47,378 nucleotides of DNA from Chitinophagaceae bacterium (GTDB lineage: Bacteria; Bacteroidota; Bacteroidia; Chitinophagales; Chitinophagaceae), in contig SCQT01000142.1 of the NCBI GenBank assembly GCA_004322015.1, positions 1 to 47,378 on the forward strand. Direction: 5' to 3'. Below the pieces are notes generated by a model. It was not told where the DNA came from. It was given only the letters and a program-made list of their open reading frames with translations, and did no database searches. The position numbers and the translations under genes are program-made. Each line of letters starts with the position of its first letter. The stretch's first letter is position 1. Of the stretch, positions 26,117 through 34,364 are shown in pieces.

Positions 26117-27135
26117 AGGTGGCAGTCTTAAGTCCGGTAGCCTGGCGTACTCCACCGCGCCATTACGGACCGTGGGAACAAATTGCCTCCAACATCACGG
26201 AAGGACTGGTTCAAAAGGACATAGACGTTACTTTATTTGCAACCAAAGATTCAGTGACCTCTGCTAAGTTGGCATCCATTATTCCAAAAGGCTATGAAGA
26301 AGATAAAAATACAGATGCTAAAGTATCGGAATGTATGCACATCAGTTATCTGATGGAACGGGCAAATAAATTTGATATTATCCATAATCATTTTGATTTT
26401 CATCCGCTCACCTATTCAAGGCTTATCCGCACGCCGGTGGTGACTACCATACACGGCTTCTCCTCGCCGAAAATTATTCCTGTATATAAACGCTATAATG
26501 ATAGCAATTACTATGTTTCTATCAGCTATTCGGACAGGAACGAGAATCTTAGTTACATAGCCAATGTGTATCATGGCATTAAAGAGGAAGATTTTACTTT
26601 TCAGGAAGATCCTGCCGGCGGTTACCTGCTTTTTTTCGGGCGTATTCATCCGGATAAGGGAGTGTGGGAAGCTATTCAGATAGCTAAGAAAAGCGGGAAA
26701 AAAATAGTGCTGGCGGGTATTATTCAGGATCAGGCTTATTTTGATGAAAAAATTGCTCCATGGATTGATAATGAGCAGATTTGTTTTTTAGGGCCTGCCG
26801 GACCAGAAAAACGCAATAAGCTTCTGGGTGACGCACATGCATTGTTGCATCCTATCCGGTTTAATGAGCCTTTTGGACTTAGCTTAGCAGAATCCATGAT
26901 GTGTGGCACGCCAGTCATTGCTTTTAATAAAGGCGCTATGCAAGAATTGATAAACGATGGAGAAACGGGTTTTTTAGTTGATACTATAGACGAAGCTGTA
27001 GCAAAAATTCCTTTGATTTCTCAACTGAGCCGTTTGAAATGCCACGAATGGGCCAAATCACAATTCAGCAGAAAGCGGATGGTAGATGATTATATTAAAG
27101 TATATGAGAAAATATTACGAAAAGCCAAAAGTTAA
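26113..27135 (+). CDS. Glycosyltransferase family 4
   Basis: The 340-residue GT-B protein starts with MKVAVLSPVAWRTPPRHYGPWE, a common form of the N-terminal loop in this family. The C-terminal half has FFGRIHPDKGVWEAIQIA near residue 175 and HPIRFNEPFGLSLAESMMCGTPVIAF near 240-265; the E-x7-E motif (EPFGLSLAE) that binds the nucleotide sugar is intact. It is translationally coupled to the preceding GT4-toroid gene. It is not BshA by its N-terminal sequence, even though bshC lies nearby. Substrate is unknown; the convergent GH130 gene hints at mannose chemistry. Confidence 0.88.
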   Translation: MKVAVLSPVAWRTPPRHYGPWEQIASNITEGLVQKDIDVTLFATKDSVTSAKLASIIPKGYEEDKNTDAKVSECMHISYLMERANKFDIIHNHFDFHPLTYSRLIRTPVVTTIHGFSSPKIIPVYKRYNDSNYYVSISYSDRNENLSYIANVYHGIKEEDFTFQEDPAGGYLLFFGRIHPDKGVWEAIQIAKKSGKKIVLAGIIQDQAYFDEKIAPWIDNEQICFLGPAGPEKRNKLLGDAHALLHPIRFNEPFGLSLAESMMCGTPVIAFNKGAMQELINDGETGFLVDTIDEAVAKIPLISQLSRLKCHEWAKSQFSRKRMVDDYIKVYEKILRKAKS

Positions 27136-27175
27136 GGGTAGATTTTTATCTTTAGACATTCTCTTTTACCTTCAG

Positions 27176-28648
27176 TTATCCTCCCTGTAATATCGCCTCT
27201 ATCAGCTTATTTAAAGGAACGGAAGCAAATGAAGAAGCATAATCGGACATACCATAAGGGATGATCACTTCTCCGTTGTGGATGATAGAGCCGCATGAAT
27301 ACACTACGTTGGGCACATAGCCTTCCCGCTCTTCTTCCAAAGGAGTCAGCAACGGATCTTTTAGCTGATCAATTTCCTTTTGAGGATTGCCTAATTCCAG
27401 CAGACATGCGCTGATGCAATATTGCCTCATGGGTCCTACGCCATGGATCATCAGAAGCCATCCTGCTTCTGTTTCAATCGGCGAGCCGCAATTGCCCACT
27501 TGGATAAATGACCAGGGATGCTTTGGCTCATGGAGCATGACAGGATTTTCCCACACATTCAGATCATCTGAAAATACCACATAATTATTAATGCCATCAA
27601 TCCTCGAGACCATCGCATATTTTCCATTGATCTTCCGGGGAAATAGTGCCAGGTTTTTATTTTGAGCGCCTTCTCCATATAAAGGCATAATATGAAAATG
27701 GTAAAAATCACGGGTTTCCAGCAGCATAGGCTGAATAGCCACTCCATCATAAGCTGTATAAGTGGCATAATAAATGATGTCGCCATTATCATCTGTAAAT
27801 CTTACAAACCTTGCGTCTTCCATCCCCCTTTTCTCTGATGAGGAATAAGGAAAAATAACCCGGTCGGAAATATCCGTATCTAATGAGAAATTAATTTCGT
27901 AAAACGAATTGGACAGCCACAACATTCTTTCTAAGTGCTGTTTTATCTCCGCCTTTTCGTTATATGTTTTTTGCAAATTACGGATCACTGTCTTCAGCTC
28001 CTCATATTCAAATTCATCTTTCAGATCTTTAGCAATTTCATTCTTTATATTTTTGGGTAATTTAATGGAAGCAGCCTTCTGAAAGAAAGTATACTTCTCA
28101 TATGTTGAATCCCTGTATATCTCCGGCTCATCAATATATTTCCCGGCACCATCCAAATGGATCTCATTATCCCTGTCAATCACTGCCCTGCGAAAAACGA
28201 TAGAGGAAATATGTCCTTCGCCTACGGCGCGAAAGCTGATGATAACCCGTTTTGCTCCATCTTCCAGATTAGTCTGATCTATATCTTCCACCATGCTGGG
28301 GTTAAAAAAAGCAGCCGATTCAATGGCATATTCCATCGTGAAATAAGAGCCGATAAGCCACCGCCGGTGAATATTCACATTATTATAATCAATGCCGGCT
28401 TCAATAAAATAAGGCTTCAGGAGGCCGGCATGCTTTTCAAAAACACGCGTGATGTTGCGATGACGACGTGAAAATTCCCGCAATATCTGACTAAAATAGG
28501 TGGCTGTTTCTTCATCAGACATCTGCATCACTTTCTGGATAACCGACCTGGCTCTTTCTGCTCCGTTACTGAAAAAACGGGCAAACACGCGTTTTGAATT
28601 AGGATATATTTTAGTGGCTTTTCTGGAAACGGGTATACGCATATTCAT
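27176..28648 (-). CDS. GH130-family glycosidase or phosphorylase
   Basis: The 490-residue protein has a five-bladed beta-propeller of the GH130 type in its second half, with GMEDARFVRF (Asp278, the expected general acid) and later blades carrying NLALFPRKINGKYAMVSRID, HGVGPMRQYCISACLL and IHNGEVIIPYG. GH130 enzymes are mostly phosphorylases or hydrolases acting on beta-mannosides. The N-terminal 200 residues are a helical extension that short GH130 phosphorylases lack; related long members are known but poorly characterised. It converges on the two GT4 genes with a 40-base gap. Its ATG overlaps the bshC stop by 4 bases (ATGA), so it is translated after bshC. No signal peptide, hence cytoplasmic. 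Confidence 0.82.
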   Translation of the reverse strand: MNMRIPVSRKATKIYPNSKRVFARFFSNGAERARSVIQKVMQMSDEETATYFSQILREFSRRHRNITRVFEKHAGLLKPYFIEAGIDYNNVNIHRRWLIGSYFTMEYAIESAAFFNPSMVEDIDQTNLEDGAKRVIISFRAVGEGHISSIVFRRAVIDRDNEIHLDGAGKYIDEPEIYRDSTYEKYTFFQKAASIKLPKNIKNEIAKDLKDEFEYEELKTVIRNLQKTYNEKAEIKQHLERMLWLSNSFYEINFSLDTDISDRVIFPYSSSEKRGMEDARFVRFTDDNGDIIYYATYTAYDGVAIQPMLLETRDFYHFHIMPLYGEGAQNKNLALFPRKINGKYAMVSRIDGINNYVVFSDDLNVWENPVMLHEPKHPWSFIQVGNCGSPIETEAGWLLMIHGVGPMRQYCISACLLELGNPQKEIDQLKDPLLTPLEEEREGYVPNVVYSCGSIIHNGEVIIPYGMSDYASSFASVPLNKLIEAILQGG

Positions 28649-30240
28649 TTTTTTATAATGATAATAAAATCTTTATTCAACGGATCCAGATTTTGATATA
28701 CTGTCTTTATAAAATCCGGACCATACATTGCATAAAATGGCAACAGGTTTTCCCATCTTTCCTGCAGATGATGATGCGGAAATAACTCATTCTTTACATT
28801 CCGGATCAGTTCAGTTTGCCAGGCAAATTTTTTCTTTTCCGCCCGCAAAAATTTATGCTCTAATTTCCCGATGGAAACAAGACTTTTTTTCTTTTCCGCC
28901 GCGGCTGAAGCCCGAAGGGTCACATCAATACCCGCCGCTTTTTTGTCTAATACCGCATATAATTTTTCGATCTGCTCGTACTCGTCCTTCAAAACCAACT
29001 GCTGCTGTGTATTATTTTCCACAAAATGATTGATCAAAGTCTCTGTATCCTGAAAAAGATCCTTGGGGCCCAACCTTACTTTTTTCAAACGTTGCATGGA
29101 TTTGCTGTCCACCCAAAGAGCCGAACAACGTAACATCAGTAAGGGATAGGGAACCTTAAAGTGTGCAAACAGTTCCTTCAGTTCCATCCAGTAAGAAAGC
29201 TCGCCTCCCCCACCAATAAAAGCAATATTGGGCAAAATGGTTTCCTGTAAAATACCTCTTAAAATCACATTCGGACTAAATCTTTCTGGATGAAATTCGA
29301 GTTCTGCCTCTAATTCATTACGTGTAAAGTGAATTTCCGTATTTAAAACATGCCATTGATGCCCTTCCTTCACTATTCTTTCCCTTAATTGATCGTCTAA
29401 ATAAAATAAATTGATCTCTCTCGGAGTAGCCTGCGCATGGTAATATTTGGAAATTCTACCGGTAACAGCAGATACAATTTTAAAAGGAGTTTCATTAAAA
29501 AGATCTTCTTTCATGACCGGCAGAATAGCCTTTTTAAAGCCGGGTGTATCGGCAATGATGGTTATTAATCCATATTCTCCGAACAGGGTATTCACTAAGT
29601 GAGCAGTGGCTGACTGAATATCCGCATGCTCCAAATAAGCCGCTTTTATTATTTCAGTGATCTTACGCGCATATTCATTAGTTCCCAAATGCTGCGTCAC
29701 CTCCTCAATCATCGGTTTCAGATCATCGGTTCTCATTCGTCCCACCGCTCCTCTTTGCTTCGTTTGCCAGCGATAGGTATGATCTCCTGTGTGAACTGTC
29801 CCCAATTCTTCCAGGTCATTATCTTCGCTGCCCATATAATAGACCGGCACAAAATGATAGGAGGGATATTTTTCTTTTAAATATTCCGCTAATTTGATGG
29901 TATGCAAAATCTTATAAATAAAATAAAGATACCCCGTAAATAAATTCGGTTGATGCGCAGTACAGACACTGAAGGTATTTTGATCATTTAATAATTGAAT
30001 ATTTTGAGATACTTTATCGCTTATCTCAATGCCTTTATATTGTAGCTTAAGTTCGCAGACCAATAATTCCCTGTCGGTGGGAAACTGTTTTCTTTGCTTT
30101 ATTATTTCTTCAAAATCAGGATTTATGGGGGAATATTGATAAAAAGGCTTTAACCGTATGTCTTCTTTCAGATAATCCAGGATGAGTGAAGAAAAATAGC
30201 CGGTATCTGCGTATGATATTAATTCAGTTTTACAATCCAA
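28645..30240 (-). CDS. bshC: Bacillithiol biosynthesis cysteine-adding enzyme BshC
   Basis: The 531-residue protein has the BshC features: TGYFSSLILDYL near residue 13, TAHQPNLFTGYLYFIYKILHTIKLAEYL near 95, the MGSEDND motif near 137, a central nucleotide-binding-like core with FIGGGGELSYWMELKE near 340, and a long C-terminal coiled coil. BshC adds cysteine to glucosaminyl-malate, the last step of bacillithiol synthesis. The start is TTG at 30240; homologues begin with a similar short N-terminus. bshA and bshB are not in the window. It forms a two-gene unit with the GH130 gene through an ATGA overlap. TATTTTTG at 30260-30267 (minus strand) is a likely -7 element. Confidence 0.92.
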   Translation of the reverse strand: MDCKTELISYADTGYFSSLILDYLKEDIRLKPFYQYSPINPDFEEIIKQRKQFPTDRELLVCELKLQYKGIEISDKVSQNIQLLNDQNTFSVCTAHQPNLFTGYLYFIYKILHTIKLAEYLKEKYPSYHFVPVYYMGSEDNDLEELGTVHTGDHTYRWQTKQRGAVGRMRTDDLKPMIEEVTQHLGTNEYARKITEIIKAAYLEHADIQSATAHLVNTLFGEYGLITIIADTPGFKKAILPVMKEDLFNETPFKIVSAVTGRISKYYHAQATPREINLFYLDDQLRERIVKEGHQWHVLNTEIHFTRNELEAELEFHPERFSPNVILRGILQETILPNIAFIGGGGELSYWMELKELFAHFKVPYPLLMLRCSALWVDSKSMQRLKKVRLGPKDLFQDTETLINHFVENNTQQQLVLKDEYEQIEKLYAVLDKKAAGIDVTLRASAAAEKKKSLVSIGKLEHKFLRAEKKKFAWQTELIRNVKNELFPHHHLQERWENLLPFYAMYGPDFIKTVYQNLDPLNKDFIIIIKK

Positions 30241-30302
30241 TGCGTTTGATTTTAAAACTCAAAAATACACAGAAATAGTATTATTCACCAGCATGGGGAT
30301 CA

Positions 30303-30605
30303 TCATTCTTCATCCTCCTCATCAGGATCGTCATGTTCATCGCCGCCCAGACTGTAATAATTATTTTCCTCGTCCTCTTCGCCTATTAATTCATCCGGAT
30401 CATCTAATTCAGTGCCCGGAACATCCATTTCGTCATCCTGCGAGGGGCCTTTCACCGTATCTTTCAGATTTTCGGGAACCTCTCCAGTACTGAGGGATTC
30501 CTCTTTTTCTTTACTGAAGATATCTTCATCAGTGGGATATTCAGGATAGCCGGGAAAAGGATCCTGAGGCGGGTTAGGCTTTGGGGTATTCGTTTTCTTT
30601 TTCAT
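30303..30605 (-). CDS. Small highly acidic protein, function unknown
   Basis: A 100-residue protein, rich in Asp, Glu and Pro, with basic residues only near the start (MKKKTNTPKPNPPQDP). The last half is almost all acidic with runs such as EEDEEN and DDPDEEDEE. No hydrophobic core, signal peptide or domain is visible, so it is probably disordered. Similar short acidic proteins occur in Chitinophagaceae without known function. It sits alone between bshC and the GlxA-type regulator on the same strand. Confidence 0.6.
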   Translation of the reverse strand: MKKKTNTPKPNPPQDPFPGYPEYPTDEDIFSKEKEESLSTGEVPENLKDTVKGPSQDDEMDVPGTELDDPDELIGEEDEENNYYSLGGDEHDDPDEEDEE

Positions 30606-30712
30606 GGCCTTGTATTTTGTTTAAAAGGATACCATCATTTTTTACACAATATACAGATTCCTGCTGGTTTCATTTGTAAGTAATAATTTTTCTTTACTTG
30701 GATGGTTCTCAA

Positions 30713-31699
30713 TCACCAGACCGCTGTCATGGCCTCTTTATTGTACTTCTGTTTATATTCAAGAGGGGTCAGGCCGGTAATTTTTTTAAATGTTTCACGA
30801 AAAGCTTTGGTATCCGAATAACCTACTTCGTACATAATTTCACTGATGGTCTTATGGCTTATCTCAAGATTCTTTTTCGCCGCTTCAATCCTGGTACGCT
30901 GCAGGTATTCCATCGGAGTATTGCCGGTAGCCTTTATAAAACGGCGGTCAAAATTTCTTCTGCCGGCCGCCAGATTGGAAGCTAATTCATCCATAGACAT
31001 TTTTTCATCGAAATGTTTCTCCATATATAGCTGGGCTTCTTTCACCAATTCATCGTCATGGTTCTTTTGTCCGGAAAAAATAGTGTACGGCGACTGACTG
31101 TTGCGGTCAATATCCACCTGGAAAACTTTAGAACAAAGAATAGCTGTTTTCCTGTCGTAATATTTTTCAATCAGGTATAACATCAGGTTCATGAAAGACA
31201 TAGCTCCCCCGTTAGTATAAATGCCGCATTCGTCCGTGATCAGCTTATCTGTCTTTAAATCCACTTTCGGAAACATTGCCCTGAAAGTATCCCTCGCCAT
31301 CCAATGCGTGGAACATTGCCTGCCATCCACAATACCCGTAGCAGCTAATAAAAATGCTCCTACACAAATGCTCGCAATTTCCGCACCTTGTACATATTGC
31401 TCACTGATCCAGGCAATCAGCTTTTGATTTTTTTTAACGGAACCGGCATAATCGCTTCCTATGGCAGGAATAATGATCAGATCAGCTTTCCCTATCTTCG
31501 ACAGCGGGAGAGGTTTTACCACAAATAAGCCATGATCAATCTTTACTTCTTTTGGGAAACCGGCAACCTGCACCTGAAAGCGCGGTTGATTTCCAAAGCC
31601 CTGCCATAACTCATCAGCGCGGACAAATGACTTGTAAGCGCCCGTCACACTTATCAGATTTAACGGGCCCTCAGGAATAACGATGATCAGCTTTTTCAT
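30713..31699 (-). CDS. GlxA-type AraC regulator with DJ-1/PfpI domain
   Basis: The 328-residue protein joins a DJ-1/PfpI class-I amidotransferase-like domain (residues 1-190) to an AraC-type helix-turn-helix domain (about 215-315). The N-terminal part includes the elbow EIASICVGAFLLAATG with the cysteine and STHWMA. The C-terminal part has MSMDELASNLAAGRRNFDRRF and ISEIMYEVGYSDTKAFRETFKKITGLTPLEYKQKY. This is the GlxA family, transcription activators of amine, arginine or stress genes. No catalytic role is established for the N-terminal domain in this family. The target is not evident; the nearest genes on this strand are the acidic protein and holB. Confidence 0.9.
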   Translation of the reverse strand: MKKLIIVIPEGPLNLISVTGAYKSFVRADELWQGFGNQPRFQVQVAGFPKEVKIDHGLFVVKPLPLSKIGKADLIIIPAIGSDYAGSVKKNQKLIAWISEQYVQGAEIASICVGAFLLAATGIVDGRQCSTHWMARDTFRAMFPKVDLKTDKLITDECGIYTNGGAMSFMNLMLYLIEKYYDRKTAILCSKVFQVDIDRNSQSPYTIFSGQKNHDDELVKEAQLYMEKHFDEKMSMDELASNLAAGRRNFDRRFIKATGNTPMEYLQRTRIEAAKKNLEISHKTISEIMYEVGYSDTKAFRETFKKITGLTPLEYKQKYNKEAMTAVW

Positions 31700-31818
31700 C
31701 CGGAAATGTATTAAAGTTTTTGTAGATAAAATACAACTTCTATTTTACAATTCCATGAAAGTAGTTTTCATTGGCTCAAGATATAAATAACACGGGCAGA
31801 TAGCCTTTCCTCCACAAT

Positions 31819-32946
31819 CTATATCGCCGGCTGTTTAGCAAATACACGTTGCAGTTTAATGGACAGCGCATGAAATAGTATTTTCCCGTTCGCATTGCGT
31901 TCTATGTGATAGCAGGCATCTTCCAATTCCGGGATGATCTGTTCCATCTGCAGATAATCAGCCATTTTATACAGGCTTTTGGCAAATTTCTGTTCTTCAT
32001 CCGGAAATTGTAATTGTTCGGGGTTCATGTATTGCATACGGATGGTATGCTCTATCAGCATCATAAAATACCGCAGGAATTGCTTTTGTTTTTCTCTTCC
32101 GGTTTTTGCCATATCATCAATCCAGTTTTGTAACTGTACAGGCTTATTCAAGATAATGGCATTCAGCCAATTCTTTAATACTTCTAAAAAATCGCTTACA
32201 TCATGTTGCAACAAATGGAGAGCTTCGCGATAATTCCCTTCTGCCAAACCCGCAATTCGAGTGGCGTTCTTTTCGTCAGCGGAAGCCCTTTGTATCAAGG
32301 TATCCTTTAATTCTTTAGCCGTAAGCGGGTTTATCTTTACCAATTGGGTGCGGGAAAGAATCGTAGGTAACACCAATTCCGTGTTCTCGGCTACAAAAAT
32401 AAATAGTGTTTGGGGAGGCGGCTCTTCAATCATTTTCAGCAAAATATTCCCTTCCTTGCTCAGAAACTCCGGGTACCAAAGTATAAGTATCTTGTATTCA
32501 CTTTCGTAGCTTTTTAAATTAAACTTCCGCAGAATATCCCTGCATTCAGATGCAGGAATATTCCCCTGCTTATTCTCCGCATTGATAAATTGCAACCAGT
32601 CGAAAGAATTCCCATAAGGTCGCTGGGAAATGAATTCCCGCCATTCTTTAATATAATCAGTACTTAGCGGTTTCTCTCCTGAATTTCGCGGAATAACAGG
32701 ATAGGAATAATGAATATCAGGATGAATAAATTGTGCTGCACGTTTGCATGCCCCGCATTCACCGCAGGCATCATGATCTTTTTTGTCGGTGCACACCACA
32801 TATTGCGCAAAAGCCAGCGCCATAGGCAGCCCCCCTGCTCCTTCGGGAGCTTGGAAAAGCAAGGCATGGCCCAGGCGGTTTTGCCTGACTGCCTGCAACA
32901 AAAAATCTTTCGTTGACTGATGACCAATGACGTCTGCAAATAACAT
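31819..32946 (-). CDS. holB: DNA polymerase III subunit delta'
   Basis: The 375-residue protein is the clamp-loader delta' subunit. The start VIGHQSTKDFL is typical, a degenerate P-loop follows (APEGAGGLPMA, with Gly replacing the Walker lysine, as expected because delta' does not hydrolyse ATP), and a zinc module CGECGACKRA lies near residue 60. The sensor-like segment KILILWYPEFLSKEGNILLKMIEEPP near 150 and the arginine-finger SRT in TILSRTQL near 193 are intact. It works with HolA (encoded at 42565) and DnaX to load the beta clamp. Upstream of it lies the AT-rich spacer at 32947-33111. Confidence 0.93.
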   Translation of the reverse strand: MLFADVIGHQSTKDFLLQAVRQNRLGHALLFQAPEGAGGLPMALAFAQYVVCTDKKDHDACGECGACKRAAQFIHPDIHYSYPVIPRNSGEKPLSTDYIKEWREFISQRPYGNSFDWLQFINAENKQGNIPASECRDILRKFNLKSYESEYKILILWYPEFLSKEGNILLKMIEEPPPQTLFIFVAENTELVLPTILSRTQLVKINPLTAKELKDTLIQRASADEKNATRIAGLAEGNYREALHLLQHDVSDFLEVLKNWLNAIILNKPVQLQNWIDDMAKTGREKQKQFLRYFMMLIEHTIRMQYMNPEQLQFPDEEQKFAKSLYKMADYLQMEQIIPELEDACYHIERNANGKILFHALSIKLQRVFAKQPAI

Positions 32947-33111
32947 AACGATGATGAAATCTCAAATCACTAAAATCAAATGTCAAATAATTAACAATAC
33001 TGAAAATACAAATTCAAAACAAATAACAATGAATTTTGCATTATCCGGTAATTTTAAGAGAAGTTTTGAATATTATAATTTGGATATTATTTGTTTTTTG
33101 GTATTTGGTAT
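32947..33111. repeat. AT-rich spacer with repeated CAAAT motifs and imperfect inverted repeats
   Basis: The 165 bases between holB and the PLP enzyme are about 75 percent A+T and full of short CAAAT/CAAAA units on the left and their complements (TTTGG, ATTTG) on the right, so the ends can fold together imperfectly. No frame is coding. This type of spacer is common between Bacteroidota genes; it may be a repeat family or a weak structure. Confidence 0.4.
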
Positions 33112-34251
33112 TTATCCTATCGCCTGCTCCAGATCTGCTTTCAGATCTTCCGCATCTTCAATTCCCACGCTCAACCTGATCAGGGAATCTTCTAAACCGT
33201 TTTTAATCCTTTCTTCCCTTGGAATAGAAGCATGTGTCATGGATGCGGGATGTCCGATCAAAGATTCCACACCTCCTAATGATTCCGCTAAAGAAAATAA
33301 TTTGGTGGACGACAGCACCTTAAAGGCGGCCTCCATGCTGTTATCTTTTAGGGTAAAAGACATCATTCCGCCATACCCGCGCATTTGTTTGCGGGCTGTT
33401 TCATGATTAGGATGATCCTCAAAGCCACACCAGTACACTTTATTTACTCGGGGGTGGTTCCGAAGGAAGCGGGCAATTATTTCTCCGTTTTCGCAATGTT
33501 GCTTCATACGGACATGTAAAGTTTTTATGCCCCGCAAAACTAACCAGCAATCATGCGGTCCCGGCACAGCGCCACAACTGTTTTGAATAAAATGTAATTT
33601 TTCCGCCAGGACATCTTCATTGACAATGACTGCGCCATGCACCACATCACTGTGACCTCCTAAATATTTAGTGGCAGAATGTACCACGACGTCTGCGCCC
33701 AGATCAATGGGGTTTTGCAAATAAGGTGAAGCAAAAGTATTGTCCACGCAAAGCCATACGTGATGCTTTTGGGCAACCGATGCGCAAGCCGCAATATCAA
33801 TGATATTCATCAAAGGATTAGTTGGTGTTTCCACCCAGATCAGCTTCGTATGTTCATTGATATGCCGTTCGATATCTGCAGCCCGTTGCATGCCAATGAA
33901 ATGGAACTTTATACCATAAGTGGCAAATACCTTAGTGAAAAGCCGGTATGAACCTCCGTACAGGTCATTCGTACAGATCACTTCATCACCCGGCAGCAAT
34001 AGTTTCATCACGGCATCAGCAGCAGCCATTCCGCTTCCGAAACAAATACCGTACTTCCCGTTTTCGATTGCCGCCAATGCCTTTTCCAGGGCATGACGCG
34101 TAGGGTTCTGCGTCCGTGCATATTCATACCCTTTATTTTTGCCCGGCGCCTGTTGCACATAGGTGGATGTCTGGAAAATAGGTGTCATGATGGCGCCGGT
34201 GGAAGGATCAGGCTCCACGCCGGCGTGAATATATTTAGTAGCTGACTTCAT
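33112..34251 (-). CDS. Cystathionine gamma-synthase/lyase family PLP enzyme
   Basis: The 379-residue protein is a Cys/Met-metabolism PLP enzyme. Signatures are QTSTYVQ near residue 30, YEYARTQNPTR near 43, FGSGMAA near 75, and the PLP lysine in HSATKYLGGHSDVVHG near 200. It either makes cystathionine from activated homoserine and cysteine or splits it to cysteine, 2-oxobutyrate and ammonia; the two activities cannot be told apart by eye, so no symbol is given. The persulfide-type metallo-beta-lactamase/rhodanese gene lies next on the same strand, and gamma-lyases can release sulfane sulfur, so the pairing makes sense for sulfide handling. Confidence 0.9.
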   Translation of the reverse strand: MKSATKYIHAGVEPDPSTGAIMTPIFQTSTYVQQAPGKNKGYEYARTQNPTRHALEKALAAIENGKYGICFGSGMAAADAVMKLLLPGDEVICTNDLYGGSYRLFTKVFATYGIKFHFIGMQRAADIERHINEHTKLIWVETPTNPLMNIIDIAACASVAQKHHVWLCVDNTFASPYLQNPIDLGADVVVHSATKYLGGHSDVVHGAVIVNEDVLAEKLHFIQNSCGAVPGPHDCWLVLRGIKTLHVRMKQHCENGEIIARFLRNHPRVNKVYWCGFEDHPNHETARKQMRGYGGMMSFTLKDNSMEAAFKVLSSTKLFSLAESLGGVESLIGHPASMTHASIPREERIKNGLEDSLIRLSVGIEDAEDLKADLEQAIG

Positions 34252-34364
34252 GTCTTTTATAAAATTGAAATCTTTTTGTCCAATGCATAAAATCTAAAAT
34301 TTTAAGTTGCCGGAAGAAAGCGCCGGGATGAATATATGCAGGAAAAATTGCACGCAAAGCTTAT

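Noticed and set aside
26113-27135. Reading the second GT4 as BshA because bshC is near
   Set aside because: BshA proteins start with a different N-terminal motif (around the CYPTxGGSG region), which is absent; the gene is also on the opposite strand and coupled to another GT4.
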